NCBI RefSeq assembly: GCF_907165205.1
Contig: NC_058189.1
Location: forward strand, 40,326,270-40,390,269
Origin: Coccinella septempunctata
Lineage: Eukaryota; Arthropoda; Insecta; Coleoptera; Coccinellidae
Length of the DNA stretch: 64,000 nucleotides
Direction of reading: 5' to 3'
A program made the position numbers and the translations under genes. The notes beneath the pieces are model-generated. The model saw only the letters and a list, made by a program, of their open reading frames with translations. It did not search any database and had not been told where the DNA came from. This document shows positions 55,415 through 64,000 of the stretch, piece after piece. The stretch's first letter is position 1, and each line of letters opens with the position of its first letter.

Positions 55415-56858
55415 TAGTCCGTTGAAGAATGATTGACATCTCGGGTGGCTATGGAAAATCGAATTTAATTTGGTAATAGCCCACAAGTTAAGATTTTGTG
55501 TTGCGTTGGTATTCTGAATAAACAGTGATCTACAGACCTATTATACGTAAATCTATGCGCTGAACGACGATAATTTGAATTTTGTACATCTGTTTATGTT
55601 CTAAATTTAATCGAACAAATTGGAAACATAATTTTATCAATTTCAAATGATCTGAATTTAAATACAGGATATTTGTAAACAAATGCGAAGGACTTAGGGA
55701 GATGATTCCTCGATAAAAATAAGCAGGGGTACTTTCTATAAATTTTTTTCGAAATTGACCTCCCATCCAAGATACAGCCAAAGGCGATGACGAGTTGACA
55801 GTTTTTAATTTTTTTTACAGGTTCTTAAAAACACTGAGTCATAAAAGTATACATAATATGATCCTAAATTTATTTTCAGATCTCCTAATTTTATTATTAG
55901 GGGTTGAAAATAACAACCCCTTTTGATTTTTCTTCAAGAATTGTTTTGGTGAGATAGATGTTCGAAGAATAAAATTCTCTTATGGTTTCACATTAAATTC
56001 TGGAGAAAAAAAAATGTCTTGCAAAATTTCAATACAGTCGATACTTTTCTCGGAATAAATAAAATCTCACAAGCAGTAATCGAAGGTCTATGAGGGAGTT
56101 CATGATGTATTTTAGCGGGATGTAGTCATTCTATCGAACACTTATACGATGAAAAGGAATCGAAAAGTAATCAGAACTGCTTGTAACTTTTCATTTATTA
56201 CGAGAAAAGTATTGACTGTGTCGAAATTTTGCAGGGGACTTTTTTTCTACAGAATTGAATGGGTAACTATTAGAGAATTTTATTTTTCGAAAATCTATCC
56301 CACGAAAACAATTTTTGAAGGGAAATTAAAAGGGGTCTTTATTTTCAACACCTTATAATAAATACAATACAACCGAGCCTTATAATAAAGTTATAAGATC
56401 TGCAAAAATTGTGTGAGTAACATCTTTGAGTATTCAAAGAATAGGTTAATACTCAAGGGTAACATCTACTAAGTGCTTCATATTACGTATAGCTTTTTGA
56501 CCCATTGTTTTTTAGAACCCGTAAAAAAACTTAAAAACTGTAAACTCGTCATCGCCTTGCAAAGGCTGTATATTGGAAGGTAGGTAGGTTTAGAAAAAAA
56601 TTTATAGGAACTACCCCTGCTTATTTTCATAGAGGAATCATCTCCCTAAATCCTTCGCCGAGTCCTTCGCATTTGTTTACAGACGCCCTGTATTTCTTCT
56701 TTTCAATAACTTTTCTAGATTATGTGCATATATATATGCACACAATATATCTTCCAGTTCTGTGATTGAAACTACAGAAAGATCTTTTGTGACCAGATAT
56801 TGAGTTGCTTCTGCACTTTCAAGGCCGACAGGGATGTCAATCATTCTTGAATGGACTC
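55415..56858. mobile_element. TA-flanked element inserted in family 1 copy 3
   Basis: Inverted ends TAGTCCGTTGAAGAATGATT (left) and AATCATTCTTGAATGGACTC (right), both extending to a GACATC block, flanked by TA at 55413-55414 and 56859-56860. This fits the Tc1/mariner group. Its own sequence is short; most of its length is the foldback element at 55663-56692. Confidence 0.7.
55663..56692. mobile_element. near-complete palindrome, 1030 bp (foldback element), nested
   Basis: Ends TACAGGATATTTGTAAACAA and TTGTTTACAGACGCCCTGTA. The arms pair almost to the centre near 56150: ggcgatgacgagtt near 55783 with its complement at 56545; aagcaggggta near 55721 with its complement at 56612; gatagatgttcgaagaataa near 55955 with its complement near 56285. 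No protein is encoded; the frame 56149-56358 reads one arm. Confidence 0.88.
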
Positions 56859-56950
56859 TATTTTTATGGATTTTCGACAGCCTGTATCCTTACAGACGAA
56901 CCGAATTGTAAAGAATATGTGTAGATAAAAACGTTCATTTTACAGTTGTG

Positions 56951-57864
56951 GAAATAACTATGTTTAGTGAAAAAAAAGGAATTCGAAAAAGCGGAAGCTC
57001 AAACTAAATCTTTTCCAACCACGGAAAATCTCAATTAACATCTATGACATTTTATATATGACCATAAAAGGCATGTGCGTGAAAGGAACTCGGTTCATAA
57101 TTCCACCAAATCAGCAGCGAAATTTCCCGTGGGATGAGGGCGAAAATTTCATTAGGATTTTTGCGATACATTCTACTATTTCGAGACCTCGTTAGGGTCC
57201 TTTGATGCTGCGACATCAAAGATCCACTTCATCGACTAATGGCTACACGTCACAGGAACGCCGCCATTGTCTTGTTTACTCAAGTCATATAATAACCTGC
57301 CCATCTCTTCTATTAGCTGCCTATAATAAACAGGGATACTATTGATCTAACATCTATCGCGGAAATCCAGCTTGATGGAGCTTGATAGCAATTAATCGCG
57401 AATATTATACGTACCAGGCATCACATCATTCGCTGATTTGCATCATTACAGAATCAAAACTAACCGAGTAATAAGTGAAGGCAGTTCAATCTGTTCGAAA
57501 TGAGTGGATATCGGAATTATTATTCATGTTCTCGTCTCCCTTGATCAATATCGCCTCAATTGTGAGGAGTTTCATTAGATGGCATGGGTGGGGGAAATTA
57601 GAATCTCATTATTCATGAATCAATGGCCTCACTACACATCACTGACTATTAGTTACGAGCGTTGTTACGCGAAGAATAGAAGTTTATATGACAAGGAAAG
57701 GGTATATAGATATAAATTATATTTTGCGGTTCTAATTGATATACACAACAAAAAACAACGATAAATTGAGCAAAAGATTGTCATAATATTCATCACATGA
57801 TATGGAAGCAAATTTACTTAGAAAAGGATAGACCTTTGCTATAACGGGATTGGTGTAACGATAG
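56951..57864. other. no recognisable gene
   Basis: Moderately complex unique-looking sequence (57100-57560) without coding signature. The frame 57579-57764 is not supported. Confidence 0.35.
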
Positions 57865-58470
57865 TCGAACGTTCAGATCGAAAAAACGTCCTTCCCAATC
57901 TTGCTAAATGCCAAGATCATCATATAGTGAGAAATCACACGATCTTGGAGGAAATCTTCGATATGAGTTGATCCTGAAAAACTTTGCTTAAAGTAGCTAA
58001 GGTTTGTGCAGCTGAGGCTCCATCTTCTTGAAAATAACCACGAAAATTCAATACAGTCATAAAAAGCCTGTTAATTTCTGCTTTATAACGTTCTGTTGTT
58101 GAAGTTCCATGAAAGAAAATAGTAGGTATCACAATTTACCTCTTACTGATAGCACACCAAACTCCAATATTTTTTAAATGAATTGTCTGGTTTGTGGCTG
58201 TTCTATGCATCCTCATATTTTGGGAATTGAGACATGCAATATGCAGAAAGATGAAACCAGGTTTCGTCGGATGAAGAATTCAGATCGAGATTCTCAATTA
58301 ATATAAATTGTTTGAGAAACCACTGGCAGAAGGCCATTCTACTATTTGGAAACAAATTGCGGTTTTCTTTCAAAATCTTGTGACATGTGCCAACGGAGAC
58401 TTCACCCAGTTTAGATAAAACCAGAACAGGGGTTCGTGCATCTTCTGTCAGAAAATTTATTTTACACAAT
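57865..58470 (-). pseudogene. IS630/mariner-like transposase fragment with catalytic blocks
   Basis: Minus-strand pieces in order: G-E-V-S-V-G-T-C-H-K-I-L-K-E-N (end of HTH), R-M-A-F-C-Q-W-F-L, S-D-E-T-W-F-H-L-S-A-Y (first catalytic Asp), N-I-G-V-W-C-A-I-S-K-R, an in-frame stop, F-F-H-G-T-S-T-T-E-R-Y, Y-F-Q-E-D-G-A-S-A-A-Q-T (second catalytic Asp in QEDGA), and after a shift P-P-R-S-C-D-F-S-L-Y-D-D. This matches insect DDE_3 transposases (SYGTCxxILxKxL...RLxFCQWFL...SDExWFHLSGYV...FQQDGAxxHTA...PPRSPDLTP). Spacing is close to full but with a stop and frameshifts. No inverted ends were located. Confidence 0.8.
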
Positions 58471-58904
58471 ACGGATAAACGCTAGGGTTCTCTTATTTCG
58501 TCGAACCCTTTTTTTTTCACACGCGTTCATTAGGTTCCAATAAAATTTTTTGCCTTATTTCCACCATAGACTTATTACCCCGTATGTCTATGATTTCCAC
58601 CAGTTTCAAAAAGTCTGACTTACTTAATATGCACACGTTTCGAGGGCTGCTGACAATTGAATTTTATCGACAATTTGATGGAAAAATTTCATCTAAAGAG
58701 ATCTAAAGGAAAAGAGAAAAAATTGCGGTACCTGAAGAGTTTGTTGCAATACTATGTGTTATACAATGAAAAGAAACAAAAACCTAAATTTTACAGATAG
58801 GACCTTTCATGTTAGGACGGCAGTATACTGCTGAGTATCGACCTTACAATAAGGGAAAGATGGAGCAGCTCGAAGACAAGTGATCGTATTTACCCCCCCC
58901 CCCC
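58471..58904. other. no gene; short poly(C) tract
   Basis: A run of 11 C residues at about 58892-58903 borders the Tc1-like remnant. The rest is AT-rich. Confidence 0.5.
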
Positions 58905-59290
58905 CAAGATCATGCCACACTGGTTCAGATCTGGGCTAGGGGCAGGCAAATTTAATGCTTGAATATCAACCTCGGCCAAATCCTAGCATGAAATCTTTTC
59001 CAATGAAAGGTATATAAGGAACAATACGTGGCTCTAAGACTTCTCTCACGTACTTATCGGCTGTCATGGCACCCCTGTTCACTATAACCAAATCTGTCCG
59101 AGCTTCAAAACTTACGCCAACCCATACCATCACCGAACCGCCTGCATAACTTACTCAAGGCGAAAAACAGTTTTGGATGAAACGGTCACCAGATCTCCGT
59201 TTAATTTTCACGTCCATCCGCTGCTATGGACAAAACCTCGACTTGTCTATGAATAGAAAAATCAAGTTAAATTTGTATACATAAGTAGGT
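58905..59290 (-). pseudogene. Tc1-like transposase fragment
   Basis: Minus strand: F-I-D-K-S-R-F-C (first catalytic block, FTDESRFC), R-R-S-G-D-R-F, G-G-S-V-M-V-W-V-G-V-S, R-T-D-L-V-I-V-N-R-G-A-M-T-A-D-K-Y, V-L-E-P-R-I-V-P-Y-I-P-F-I-G-K-D-F, then after a deletion that removed the HDNARPH block, V-D-I-Q-A-L-N-L-P-A-P-S-P-D-L-N (third catalytic region). It matches Tc1 transposases such as insect Tc1-like elements. Stops interrupt it and it is inactive. Different family from the neighbouring IS630-like remnant. Confidence 0.8.
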
Positions 59291-59539
59291 ACTGTTAAAG
59301 CCATATCGAATTTTTAGAAATGTAATGTTTTTCTGAAAGGCCTTTCAAAAAATTAAACTATTGTGATAAATAAAAATGAAATCGTTAAGATAGATGTGTC
59401 TTGATATTAAAATGAGAAATCACAAGATGGAACATCTGGAACACTCCACAGGTGGTTTTAATGTCAGAGTAGGTATGTTCGTTCCACCCAGTATAAGATG
59501 ACGTACGCCGAGACGTACGCCTTCTTCTTAGGCTTAGTA

Positions 59540-59687
59540 CACATGAGGGCGTTAGACGCCGCGTTGAGCTCGCGTTTGTAGTTTTTACTTCGACCGTCGC
59601 GTTTGCAGCGCGCTTCGAGTTACTAGACTGGGTATTGGAGCGTACACATGTACGCGCGCTCAACGTTGCGTCAAACGCTCTCATGTG
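59540..59687. mobile_element. 148-bp CG-rich palindromic MITE at the LINE 3' end
   Basis: Inverted ends CACATGAGGGCGTTAGACGC and GCGTCAAACGCTCTCATGTG, extending inward through TTGAGC and CGCG to about 36 bp. The core is unusually rich in CG dinucleotides compared with the region. No clean target duplication was seen. Just left of it GACGTACGCC occurs twice in tandem (about 59500-59520). Confidence 0.7.
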
Positions 59688-59689
59688 TA

Positions 59690-61030
59690 GGTACATAGCC
59701 TTAGTCAGCCCTCTGTTCTCCACTGCTGGACATAGGCCTCCCTCGTGCTTCGTGCTTCTCCATGCTGATCTGTCCTGTGCTTTCTGGAACCACCTCCTTC
59801 CTTCATATTGCTTGATGTCATCGAGCCATCTGCTCTGTGGTCTTCCTATGCTGCGCTTTGTCAGTCTTGGTCTCCAGTGTATGAGCTTGTATGTCCATCT
59901 CGACTGATCTTGTCGTGTGACATGACCCACTCACTGCTACGTCAGGTCTGCAATACCTATAATATCTACGACCTTAGTTCTTCGTCGGATTTCTTCGTTT
60001 CTTATTTTGTCCCTAAGACTGATGTTATGCATTGTTCTTTCGATGGCTCGTTGCATTACTCTCAGTTGATTAGTGGTCTTTTTTGTCGACGCCATTGTTT
60101 CCAGCCCATAAGTAGCCACTGGCAATATACACGTGTCGAAAACTCTTTTTTCAGGTTTATAGGAATCTCACTGTTTCTAAATATAAATTTCAGCTTTCCG
60201 AAGGCTATCCAAGTTAGTCTTATCCTTCTCTTAATCTCTGCTGTTTGATTTTCTTTTCTTATTCTCATTGCGTGTCCCAAGTATATATATTCCACCACAT
60301 TCTCGAGTTTCGCACCGTCTATATATATTTGTTCTGTAGTGTTGTTATTTAAGGTTTTGGTCTTTGAAATGTTCATTCTAAATCCAATCCTTTTCGAAGC
60401 ATCACTCAGTTGATTTATCATCTCCCTCAGCTCCTGTATGCTGCTACTTATAATGACGATGTCGTCGGCGAAACGTAGGTGATTCAAGTACGATCTATTT
60501 ATATTTATGCCTTTGGTTTCCCACTGCAATGACCTGAAGACATTCTCTAGAGCTAATGTGAACAGTTTTGGATGGATGGTGTCTCCCTGTCGGACTCCCC
60601 TATTTATTTTGATTTTTTCTGTCTTTTTATCCTCGTTAATATTTACATGTAGTGAGGCATTTTCATATAGTATGTATTTCAGTAAGTTGGTGTAGCGAGA
60701 ATATATTCTTGCATTGTCCATTGCCAGTGTAAATGCCCACGTTTCAATAGAATCAAACGCCTTATGGAAATCTATGAATGCCATATATAGTGGTACATTG
60801 TACTCGGCTGATTTTTCTATTAATGTTCTCATATTTTGTAGATGGTCAATGGTGCTAAACACCCTACGAAACCCCGCCTGCTCAACCGGCTGATACTCAT
60901 AGAATTTGTTGCTTAGCCTATTAGTAATAATCTTGGTTAGTAACTTGTATATGTGAGAAAGAAGGCTAATTGGCCGATAGTTCTCAATATTGCCACTGTC
61001 CCTTTTTTGGAAAGCAGAATTACTTCTGCG
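59690..61030 (-). pseudogene. RTE-type LINE reverse transcriptase, 5'-truncated
   Basis: Minus-strand order: E-N-Y-R-P-I-S-L-L-S-H-I-Y-K (RT motif 1, about 60985), P-V-E-Q-A-G-F-R-R, F-S-T-I-D-H-L-Q, Y-M-A-F-I-D-F-H-K-A-F-D-S-I (motif A), I-N-R-G-V-R-Q-G-D-T-I-H-P-K-L-F (motif B), L-R-F-A-D-D-I-V-I-I (motif C, about 60465), K-T-K-T-L-N, Y-I-Y-L-G-H. After a shift come T-Y-G-L-E-T-M, M-Q-R-A-I-E-R-T, then M-G-H-V-T-R-Q-D and W-R-P-R-L-T-K-R-S-I-G-R-P-Q-S-R-W and A-V-E-N-R-G-L near the end. This is typical of RTE-clade LINEs of arthropods. A 266-codon open stretch (60062-60862) holds the core. The endonuclease is missing and frameshifts are present, so it is inactive. Plus-strand frames here are shadows. 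Confidence 0.88.
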
Positions 61031-62519
61031 CGTACGCCCAACTTTTTTTGAATTCGAAACATGTGATAGATTGCATATAAACTTACCTACAATTAAAATA
61101 TAGAAAAATTATGGAGTGGATCGGTTTTTATGCCGGTGGATGTATTTTAGGCGTCCGCACCGACCTTCGTGAGTGCACGAATCGTCATTTCTGATTATAT
61201 ATCGAATTCATAGCCTCCTCTGTCGTATGGTAATCTCTGACTAATGAAAGTAGATTTTGGCACGCCCGTTCATCATTCCGACTTCTATTATGTATAGTCG
61301 AAAAGTCCATTTATCAGAAAATGTTACTCTAGCAGAAAACGCGTTATCGGTGGACGCGTGAAGGTCCATTAAATTTCATCAAGTTCTCCACGGACATATT
61401 TTGAGTCACGCCGGCAGAACCACGATCCCGATAAAATATATCGAACCTACCGAGAATAAATTGACGTAATAATTTATGGCGGGTTCCGACCGTTGAAGAA
61501 TAATGCTATAATTGGTAGAAATCGTGGCGAACTTAGATTTGGCCAGGTTCGAGATGAATGTCATAAATTTGATGAAATGACATCGGATCCCATTAAACTA
61601 CCAGAGCAGAAATCCGGAAAGCTCTTTTCGGCTAGAAACTGATGACTTCGGTTCCTGAATTTATAATGTACATCTTGCCAACTATACTCTCTCGCCGTTC
61701 CTTTTGTCTAAGGATCATTAACCGCTACGCGACCAAATTTTAAATTGAATTTGCCGGGTTCGGTAAGTGTACCCTTTCGCGATGATTGAAGACCTGTCTG
61801 ATATAATCTAATACAGTTTATAGGTTCGTTATTCTACTGGCTGAGCTGAATGCCTAATGAAATATGCATTGTGTGCGTATGCCCGAGATGGGTCGTATGT
61901 CTTGGGAACCGTCAAGGAAAGGAAGTTCCGGAATTCCGTCTTTCGGTCATTTTTTTCCACCTCCTCACGATTTCCTTGAGGTTTTGGGGAAATGCGGAAG
62001 GAACACGTTTGCCTTTCGCAAAAAAATGCTAAAGGGAAAGTCAAAAACAAGATCAGATTAAATTCGGATGTCGCTCATATTTTCTAAGAACCTTCGACGC
62101 GTTATTTGAATTTAAGAGAGGTCTACACCGTTTTACTGGTCAGTTAAAAGAGAAAAAATGAATATCTTACGTTTGGGCAGTGGCTGCTCGTAGAAAAGAG
62201 AAAATTGTTTCCTACTCTTGATTAGGATTCAAAAGGTACCGACTTCAGTAGAATAGAGAAGATGTTCAAAGTGAGCAGGTTTTGAGCTGCAAGGGGCCAT
62301 TTTAACACATCCAAAATGATCAGAGACAGTTCTCTGTTTTTTGTTTCGCCACCGTGCGAGCGAATCTTCCAAATCTTCGAGATTTTTTGATTTCTGTGTT
62401 TAGGTGAGGTTCCTCTACAGTATTAAAATTATTTCCAGTCCTCATTTTGTATTCCATGGTTATTCCATGTGTTTCTTCTTTTGTACACAGGATATGAAAG
62501 AAGTTTTAGGTAGTGGTCT
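61031..62519. other. no recognisable gene
   Basis: Unique-looking, less AT-rich sequence at about 61120-62060. Overlapping short frames on both strands (61829-62061) show no family features. No splice-bounded exon could be supported. Confidence 0.35.
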
Positions 62520-62830
62520 ATTTTCAAGAGAAAATTCCTGATGTCAAAAGGAACACTTTTTTTCCCTTACCATTTTTTCCGTTTCGGTTCGGTTCAAAAG
62601 ATGCAGGCTGTTGAAAGTCAATAAAAATGTGATTTCGAGTTACATCCCACGAACGCTTTTATCGAATGGAATGATTTTCTGAGTTTTTCATTGTTGTGAT
62701 GAATCAAAACAACAACAAAATTTCACCCACACCTTCCAGTTTCTTCATTATGACCATTATAGGTATACCATATAAATACCAGAAATTAAAATAACCTAGC
62801 ACTTGAAAGTAAGTTGAAAGCTCCATAATG
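62520..62830. mobile_element. MITE-like element, family 1, partial copy 4
   Basis: Shares aggaacactttttttccctt, taccattttttccg, gcaggctgttgaaa, gaacgcttttatcgaatgga and ccagtttcttcattatgacc with the other copies, in part in reversed order and orientation, so it is a rearranged or truncated member. Confidence 0.5.
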
Positions 62831-63284
62831 AATATTTAACCATTTTGGGAAATGAATGTATTCTTCATTGCTAAGATTTTATTGAAATTCAATTTTTAAA
62901 TTGACTTGGCAACATTTCATAGGTGTCTGCGTACACCTTATGAAGATATGGACACATATGTGCAATTAGTAGTTATTGTCGATTCCGATTTCAATTATTC
63001 AAGGTATTCACAGCGATTTATACGATTGAAATATTAAATGAGCAAACTAGTGTGATTCATTATACAGTCCACTAGAATGAGATCAGTCAAACAAAAATTC
63101 AGAATCAGCAACCAAAATGTCAAGCATTCATATTATCTTATTTTCGAGTATGAGTATATGATAATCACAATCGAAAAATAACTGTGAAATTCGAAAAATT
63201 GGGTATTTTGACTGAATGCTATGTTTAGAAAAATCTATAAATTTGTTGTGTCATAGATAGAGCTAGTTATTCTTCAACCAATAA
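62831..63284. other. no recognisable gene
   Basis: AT-rich non-coding DNA. Confidence 0.4.
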
Positions 63285-63895
63285 CTCAAAACTAAAGCGA
63301 AGAACATTTAATTTTATTAAACGAAATTGATTCAGCTGCAAAACATCCGCTGATAATTGAATCAATAAATGTTACGATCTAAAACGAACTAACAAACTAC
63401 CATCACTCAAAGTATTACCAGAAATGTTGATTCGTTGACAAAGAGTAGATGTTGACCATGGTTTCGGTCTCATTTGACCTCGTCAGACAACATAAGTCCT
63501 TCGTCAATGAAACTTGAATGAATTCTCGACTCCTTTCATTCGATGTCAGTAGCGGATATGATTTATAAATACAGCGTAGCGATATCTGACAAAGGAACGG
63601 AAACCAACCTAAATCAATTACCTAACTCTCAAAGTGAAGATAGAAGTATGCATCCATGCTTAAATTCCTAGATTACAAATATCGCATATTACGATAATTA
63701 AATACCTAAGGGAAAAAGCGCAGAAACGTTCAAATTCATGACAGTAACCAATCTTCTTCGGACATAGAAATAATGAATGGATCACGCCTTCAAAAGGAAG
63801 GCAAGTGAATAATAAACGAAATTAATTAAGATATGTAAAAATCATCCACCGATAATTAAATCAACAAACAATGCTAGCATCACCAATTCAACAAT
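63285..63895. repeat. two direct half-copies of family 2 flanking hammerhead-like motif 3
   Basis: aaacgaaatt-gattcag...ccgctgataattgaatcaa at about 63319 and aaacgaaattaattaag...ccgataattaaatcaac at about 63814 are 495 bases apart in the same orientation. Both resemble the left arm of the 4411-4722 MITE; the second includes the outer end (taatgaatggatcacgcct). This may be a tandem unit or two separate insertions. Confidence 0.5.
63448..63500 (-). ncRNA. hammerhead-ribozyme-like motif 3 (best match)
   Basis: Minus-strand order: CTGACGA, stem II GGTC / GACC with a 6-base loop, GAAA, the palindrome CCATGG, then TC. All conserved core positions of CUGANGA...GAAA...UH are present. Flanking ATGTT before the core and AACAT after the TC could pair as a 5-bp stem I, leaving two extra bases next to the core. 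The self-complementary stem III suggests activity as a dimer, if any. Confidence 0.5.
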
Positions 63896-64000
63896 TGTAG
63901 GACTAGCAGGAGACCCCATAAATGTTTCATCCAGTTGTTTCTATATCTCATTATCAAATGTGAAATATGCTGTGTCGAATAATATTTCCATCTGCTCAAT

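Larger units (their letters stand above)
55080..56950. mobile_element. MITE-like element, family 1, copy 3, split by nested insertions
   Basis: 55120-55412 resembles the interior of the family 1 element (shared ttgtattcagccaaag, tttctggtatttttatgg, attcattcgagtgaacc), and after a 1.4-kb insertion the family sequence resumes at about 56861 (tttttatggattttcgacag, cctgtatcct). The ends are diverged. Confidence 0.55.

Noticed and set aside
59635..60248. Plus-strand frames of 90 and 146 codons
   Set aside because: Antisense shadows of the RTE reverse transcriptase remnant.

Overview
This is eukaryotic DNA, most likely an insect nuclear genome and possibly a beetle, although nothing in the window fixes the species. 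It is AT-rich, has no bacterial gene structure, and carries GT-AG introns, hAT, PIF/Harbinger, pogo, Tc1/IS630 and palindromic DNA transposons, RTE- and CR1/jockey-type LINEs, and BEL/Pao and copia LTR elements. Almost everything recognisable is a transposon or transposon debris. Most listed open frames are shadows of repeats.

Only one convincing host-gene piece was found: a first coding exon at 45347-45560 for a claudin/PMP22-like four-pass membrane protein. It ends at a canonical splice donor, and its later exons were not found. A small hydrophobic frame lies divergently just upstream (45006-45206).

Layout. 1-8 kb: degenerate tandem repeat, a long-TIR MITE (541-1213), a broken HTH-integrase-core gene (1886-2407), a palindromic MITE (4411-4722), a hammerhead-like motif and a small PIF-type MITE. 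8-20 kb: IS630-like and RTE-like pseudogenes, a pogo-type element with exact TA target sites, two large hAT-like elements and a 306-bp hAT MITE (the second hAT and the MITE have perfect 8-bp target duplications). 20.2-27.0 kb: the centrepiece, two inverted copies of one PIF/Harbinger-type element separated by a single TAA, each carrying a truncated Harbinger transposase start followed by a tyrosine-recombinase-like gene. A 5'-truncated LINE with an intact reverse transcriptase frame sits in one copy. 28.8-36.7 kb: BEL/Pao remnant, a degenerate Tc1, a MITE with TA target sites, a minus-strand copia remnant with LTR start and polypurine tract, and a LINE 3' end. 37.0-38.4 kb: a large inverted array of about 135-bp units. 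43.1-59.3 kb: LINE debris, several foldback elements whose ends read TACAGGGTG or close to it, and IS630-like and Tc1-like transposase fragments. 59.5-61.0 kb: a minus-strand RTE LINE.

The genes do not form a host pathway. The coherent story is layered transposition: insertions nested in insertions, many of them near-complete palindromes whose transcripts would fold into long double-stranded RNA, plus three short motifs with the consensus of hammerhead self-cleaving ribozymes.
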